Below are positions 5,670 through 8,473 of a DNA stretch of 8,473 nucleotides, piece after piece. Numbering within the stretch: position 1 is the first letter of the stretch; each line of letters begins with the position of its first letter. The position numbers and the translations under genes are program-made. The DNA is from Betaproteobacteria bacterium (GTDB taxonomy: Bacteria > Pseudomonadota > Gammaproteobacteria > Burkholderiales > SG8-39): contig JAFAGU010000282.1 of the NCBI GenBank assembly GCA_019237595.1, forward strand, positions 1-8,473, in the 5' to 3' direction. The notes beneath the pieces were generated by a model. The model made no database searches and was not told the DNA's origin. It was given only the letters and a program-made list of their open reading frames with translations.

Positions 5670-7007
5670 GTGTCAGAAATTGATTTGAGCCCGCCCGCCG
5701 CCCCGCGCCGCAACACCCCCTCGGGCCTGCACCGGATCGTGTGGATGAACTACGCCATCCGCGCGGGCTCCTTCCTCTATTGCTTCCTCGTCGTCGGCCT
5801 GCACGGCTGGCAGCGCGAGCTCGGCCTCGCCTTCTGGATCGCCGCGGCGCTGCTCTTCATCGCCTACCCGCACGTGGCCTACGTGCGCGCGCGAGCCTCC
5901 GGGAGACCGAAGGCCGCGGAGATCGCGAACCTCTATGTCGATGCCGGGCTCCTCGGCGCCTTCGTCGCGGCGATCGGCTTTCCGCTCTGGATCTCCTACG
6001 CCGCCGCCTTCGCCACCACGCTCAACGTGACGATCCTGCGCGGCGTGCAGGGCGGACTCTTCTCGCTCGCCTCGTTCGGCGCCGGGGCGGCGCTCTCGAT
6101 CGCGTTCTTCGGCCTCTCGTATTCGCCGGAGACGAGCACCGTCGTCACGTTCCTGTGCATCGCGGGCTCCATCGGCTACGCGTGCTGGATCGGCCTCGTC
6201 GTGCACCAGCAGAACCAGCGCCTGCTCGCGGCGCGCGAGGCGCTGCGCGCCGGCGAGAACCGCTACCGCTTCATCGCCGAGCACGCGGGCGACCTGATCG
6301 CGCTGCTGGACGCCGACGCGCGCTGGCTCTACAGCAGCCCGTCCTACGGCAAGATCCTCGACGCGGGCGACCTCGAGCCCGGCATCGACGCCTTCCGGCG
6401 CGTGCATCCCGACGACGCGGACCGCGCGCGCACGGGCGTGCTGCGCGCGGCGGCGAGCGGCAAGGCGCGCGAGCTCTCCATGCGGCTCATCGATCGCGCC
6501 GGACGCGTGCGGCAATACCGCACGCGCGTGCAGCCGGTGGGGCAGGACGAGCCCGACGGCAAGGTGAAGGCGCTCGTGCTCGTCTCGCAGGACGTAACGG
6601 ACCTCCACGAGAGCGAGGAGCGCCTCCTCCTCGCGGCGCACGCGCTCGAGGGGATGACGGAAGCGATCGTCATCACCTCCGCCGACGGGACGATCGTCAC
6701 CGTGAACCGCGCCTTCAGCGAGATCACCGGCTTCGGCCGCGACGACGTGCTCGGCAACCACGAGCGCACGATCCGCAACGCGCTCCAGCCGCCGGAGTTC
6801 TACGACGAGGTCTACGCCGTGGTCACGCGCGAGGGCTACTGGTCGGGCACGACGTGGGCGCGGCGCCGCAACGGCGCCGTGTACCGCGAGTGGCGCAGCG
6901 TTCGCTCGGTTCGCGACGCGAGCGGGGCGGTGAGCCACTTCGTCATGGTCTTCTGCGAGGCCGGGGCGGAGAAGGGTCGGTCGGGGGAACTGCCGGCCCA
7001 GGCTTGA
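5670..7007 (+). CDS. MASE2-PAS-PAS membrane sensor without output domain
   Basis: A 445-residue protein starting at GTG 5670. Residues about 21-125 resemble the MASE2 membrane sensor domain, with landmarks IAYPHVAYVRAR (64-75) and AEIANLYVDAGLLGAF (83-98). Hydrophobic segments near 29-46, 52-72, 89-107, 108-122, 130-150 and 158-179 suggest five or six helices. A short helix (QQNQRLLAAREALRAGENR, 180-198) leads to PAS1 (about 195-312, with RVHPDDADRAR and the typical end SQDVTDLHESEERL). PAS2 follows (about 313-430, with GTIVTVNRAFSEITGFGRDDVLG). The chain stops 15 residues after PAS2. In proteins I know with this architecture a GGDEF (c-di-GMP synthase) or histidine kinase domain normally follows, and none is present here or in the next 175 bases. 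It may signal through a partner, be a truncated remnant, or be a natural stand-alone sensor. The ligand is unknown. It is divergent from tal. Confidence 0.88.
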   Translation: MSEIDLSPPAAPRRNTPSGLHRIVWMNYAIRAGSFLYCFLVVGLHGWQRELGLAFWIAAALLFIAYPHVAYVRARASGRPKAAEIANLYVDAGLLGAFVAAIGFPLWISYAAAFATTLNVTILRGVQGGLFSLASFGAGAALSIAFFGLSYSPETSTVVTFLCIAGSIGYACWIGLVVHQQNQRLLAAREALRAGENRYRFIAEHAGDLIALLDADARWLYSSPSYGKILDAGDLEPGIDAFRRVHPDDADRARTGVLRAAASGKARELSMRLIDRAGRVRQYRTRVQPVGQDEPDGKVKALVLVSQDVTDLHESEERLLLAAHALEGMTEAIVITSADGTIVTVNRAFSEITGFGRDDVLGNHERTIRNALQPPEFYDEVYAVVTREGYWSGTTWARRRNGAVYREWRSVRSVRDASGAVSHFVMVFCEAGAEKGRSGELPAQA

Positions 7008-7182
7008 GGCAGGTCAGGAAAAGCTCAGATTCCTTCGCCATTGCGGCGGTAAGGACTTAAAACTTAAGGCTTTCCCTTCCTTTTCCCGCTTCGGGAGGAG
7101 TAGACTTGCGCCACAACAACAATTAACCGAACGGTACAGGGAGCTGCGGCCCACGGCGCGGCCCCTGCCGAGAAGGAGAAAA
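7008..7182 (+). other. Non-coding gap before the oxidoreductase gene
   Basis: 175 bases without a convincing gene. It holds two ACTTAA copies seven bases apart (7055-7060, 7062-7067), which also make a weak CTTAA/TTAAG hairpin. A pyrimidine-rich run (about 7070-7088), a TAGACT hexamer at 7101-7106 that could be a -10 box, and the Shine-Dalgarno at 7173-7178 follow. If TAGACT is the promoter the leader is about 70 bases. No riboswitch pattern is recognised. Confidence 0.4.
7173..7178 (+). promoter_or_regulatory. Shine-Dalgarno fixing the GTG start at 7183
   Basis: AAGGAG lies four bases before GTG 7183. The frame is open further upstream, but that part has no ATG and encodes a proline/arginine-rich string unlike the family, so this site decides the start. 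Confidence 0.7.
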
Positions 7183-8473
7183 GTGCAGCCGACAGACATC
7201 AAGCATCCCGACTACTTCCACAAAGTCGTCGATTGCCAGTGGGCGTGCCCCGCCCACACGCCGGTTCCCGAATACATCCGCCTCATCGCCGCCGGGCGTT
7301 ACTCCGACGCCTACCTCGTCAACTGGAAGTCCAACGTCTTCCCCGGGATCCTCGGCCGCACCTGCGACCGTCCCTGCGAGCCCGCGTGCCGCCGCGGCCG
7401 CGTCGAGGAAGCGCAGCAGGCGAAGCCCGAGCCGGTCGCGATTTGCCGGTTGAAGAGGGTCACCGCAGATTACAAACAAAATTCCGAAGTAAAGAGTGCA
7501 ATTGATAAAAATAAAAAGACCAAATCGAACGGCAAAAAAGTAGCCTGCGTCGGTGCCGGACCGGCATCACTCACCGTGGCGCGCGACCTCGCGCCGCTCG
7601 GCTACGAGGTCACGGTGTTCGACCAGGATCCGCGCGCGGGCGGCATGATCTGGTCGCAGATCCCGCGCTTCCGCCTCCCGCTCGAGGTGATCGACGAGGA
7701 GGTGAACTACATCCTCGACCTGGGCGTGACGTTCAAGCAGCGGAAGATCGATTCGATGAAGGCCCTCATGAAGGAGGGCTACGACGCGATTTTTGTGGGT
7801 TCCGGGGCTCCAAGAGGAAGGGATCTGGATATCCCCGGAAGAAAAGAAGGCGCGAAGAACATCCACATCGGCATCGACTGGCTCTCGAGCGTCTCGTTCG
7901 GGCACACATCGAAGATCGGGAAGAAGGTGATCGTGCTGGGCGGCGGCAACACCGCCATGGACTGCTGCCGCACCTCGCGCCGCCTGGGCGGCGAGGACGT
8001 GAAGGTCATCGTGCGCTCCGGGTTCGAGGAGATGAAGGCGAGCCCGTGGGAGAAGGAAGACGCGCAGCACGAGGGCATCCCGATCCTGAACTATCTCGTT
8101 CCCAAAACCTTCGAAATCAAGGACGGGAAACTGGTGGGAATGAAGTTCGAGAAGGTGAAGGCCGTCTACGACGAGAAGAAGCGCCGCTCGCTCGTTCCCA
8201 CCGGCGAACCGGAACAGTTCTTCGAATGCGACGACGTGCTCGTCGCGGTCGGGCAGGAAAACGCGTTCCCCTGGATCGAGAAGGACGCGGGGATCGAGTT
8301 CGACAAATGGGGTTTGCCTGTCCTGGATAAATCCACCTTCCAGAGCACCGTGAAGAACGTCTTCTTCGGCGGCGACTCCGCGTTCGGGCCGAAGAACATC
8401 ATCTGGGCGGTCGCCCATGGGCACGATGCGGCCGTTTCGATCGATAAGCTTTTAAATAATGAATCGATTTCTG
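7183..8473 (+). CDS. GltD-like Fe-S/FAD/NAD(P) oxidoreductase (partial, runs off right edge)
   Basis: 430 codons are visible with no stop, so the C-terminus is missing. The N-terminal Fer4_20-type region (1-93) carries cysteines in VDCQWACPAHTPVPEYI (C18, C22), GRTCDRPCEPACRRG (C61, C65, C69) and ICRLKR (C88), expected to bind iron-sulfur cluster(s). A Lys-rich linker (94-118) leads to the FAD site KVACVGAGPASLTVARDL (119-136). The NAD(P)H site is VIVLGGGNTAMDCCRTSRRLG (249-269), and the FAD-closing segment FFGGDSAFGPKNIIWAVAHGHDAA is at 394-417. The family includes the glutamate synthase small subunit and related proteins that pass electrons between NAD(P)H and ferredoxin-like partners in the cytosol. 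No large glutamate synthase subunit is in view, and the first two cysteines of the classic GltD motif are absent. A catabolic or redox-balancing electron-transfer role is therefore as likely as glutamate synthesis. The true partner may be encoded beyond 8473. Confidence 0.9.
   Translation, partial: MQPTDIKHPDYFHKVVDCQWACPAHTPVPEYIRLIAAGRYSDAYLVNWKSNVFPGILGRTCDRPCEPACRRGRVEEAQQAKPEPVAICRLKRVTADYKQNSEVKSAIDKNKKTKSNGKKVACVGAGPASLTVARDLAPLGYEVTVFDQDPRAGGMIWSQIPRFRLPLEVIDEEVNYILDLGVTFKQRKIDSMKALMKEGYDAIFVGSGAPRGRDLDIPGRKEGAKNIHIGIDWLSSVSFGHTSKIGKKVIVLGGGNTAMDCCRTSRRLGGEDVKVIVRSGFEEMKASPWEKEDAQHEGIPILNYLVPKTFEIKDGKLVGMKFEKVKAVYDEKKRRSLVPTGEPEQFFECDDVLVAVGQENAFPWIEKDAGIEFDKWGLPVLDKSTFQSTVKNVFFGGDSAFGPKNIIWAVAHGHDAAVSIDKLLNNESIS
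7471..7540 (+). other. A/T-rich patch encoding the interdomain linker
   Basis: By direct count this 70-base stretch has about 30% G+C (21 of 70), far below the strongly G+C-rich surroundings. It encodes the Lys/Asn-rich linker YKQNSEVKSAIDKNKKTKSNG between the Fe-S and FAD domains, using A/T-ending codons (AAA, AAT, ATT, GTA) otherwise rare in this window. The frame is unbroken. Confidence 0.6.

Noticed and set aside
5673..6938. A 421-codon minus-strand frame opposite the sensor gene
   Set aside because: It has no recognisable domain, its composition is typical of an antisense shadow, and it conflicts with a clear MASE2-PAS-PAS protein.
7056..7068. CTTAA/TTAAG hairpin as a terminator for the sensor gene
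   Set aside because: The stem is only five A/T-rich pairs with a three-base loop and lacks a following U-tract, so it is too weak to call.
6960..7130. A frameshifted GGDEF or kinase continuation of the sensor
   Set aside because: The sequence after the stop gives no GGDEF, EAL or kinase motif in any frame and becomes A/T- and pyrimidine-rich non-coding DNA.
7567..8424. A 285-codon minus-strand frame opposite the oxidoreductase
   Set aside because: The plus strand has complete FAD and NAD(P) motifs through this stretch; the antisense frame has none.

Overview
The window looks like a chromosomal stretch from a high-G+C Gram-negative bacterium. The evidence is a Sec signal peptide followed by a lipobox lipoprotein, a TalB-type transaldolase, a MASE2-type membrane sensor, and almost every codon ending in G or C. 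I favour a proteobacterium, possibly a betaproteobacterium, but this is inference; there is no rRNA or other marker. I see no tRNA, insertion sequence, CRISPR array or integrase.

Left part (1-4596). A partial gene of unknown function runs leftward off the edge (start near 406). Divergent from it are three rightward genes that could form one transcription unit. The first is a 70-residue protein with two membrane segments (471-683). The second is a 1059-residue exported protein with 14 WD40 blades (two seven-bladed propellers), a linker, an Ig-like region and a C-terminal caspase-like (C14) peptidase domain (734-3913). The third is a 220-residue lipoprotein with six further cysteines (3934-4596). 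The protease keeps its His/Cys dyad and carries a textbook EF-hand-type calcium loop. This exported WD40-caspase with a lipoprotein partner is the best candidate here for an uncharacterised system.

Middle part (4597-7007). Transaldolase (tal) is transcribed leftward, converging on the lipoprotein gene with only 24 bases between the stop codons. It has a clear sigma70-like promoter (TTGTCA, 17 bases, GATAAT), and that promoter fixes the start at a GTG at 5571. Divergent from tal is a MASE2-PAS-PAS sensor that ends right after its second PAS domain, with no visible output domain.

Right part (7008-8473). A 175-base non-coding gap with a good Shine-Dalgarno leads into a GltD-like iron-sulfur/FAD/NAD(P) oxidoreductase that runs off the right edge after 430 codons. 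Its interdomain linker is a striking A/T-rich patch. The tal, sensor and oxidoreductase genes show no obvious functional link to the protease cluster.
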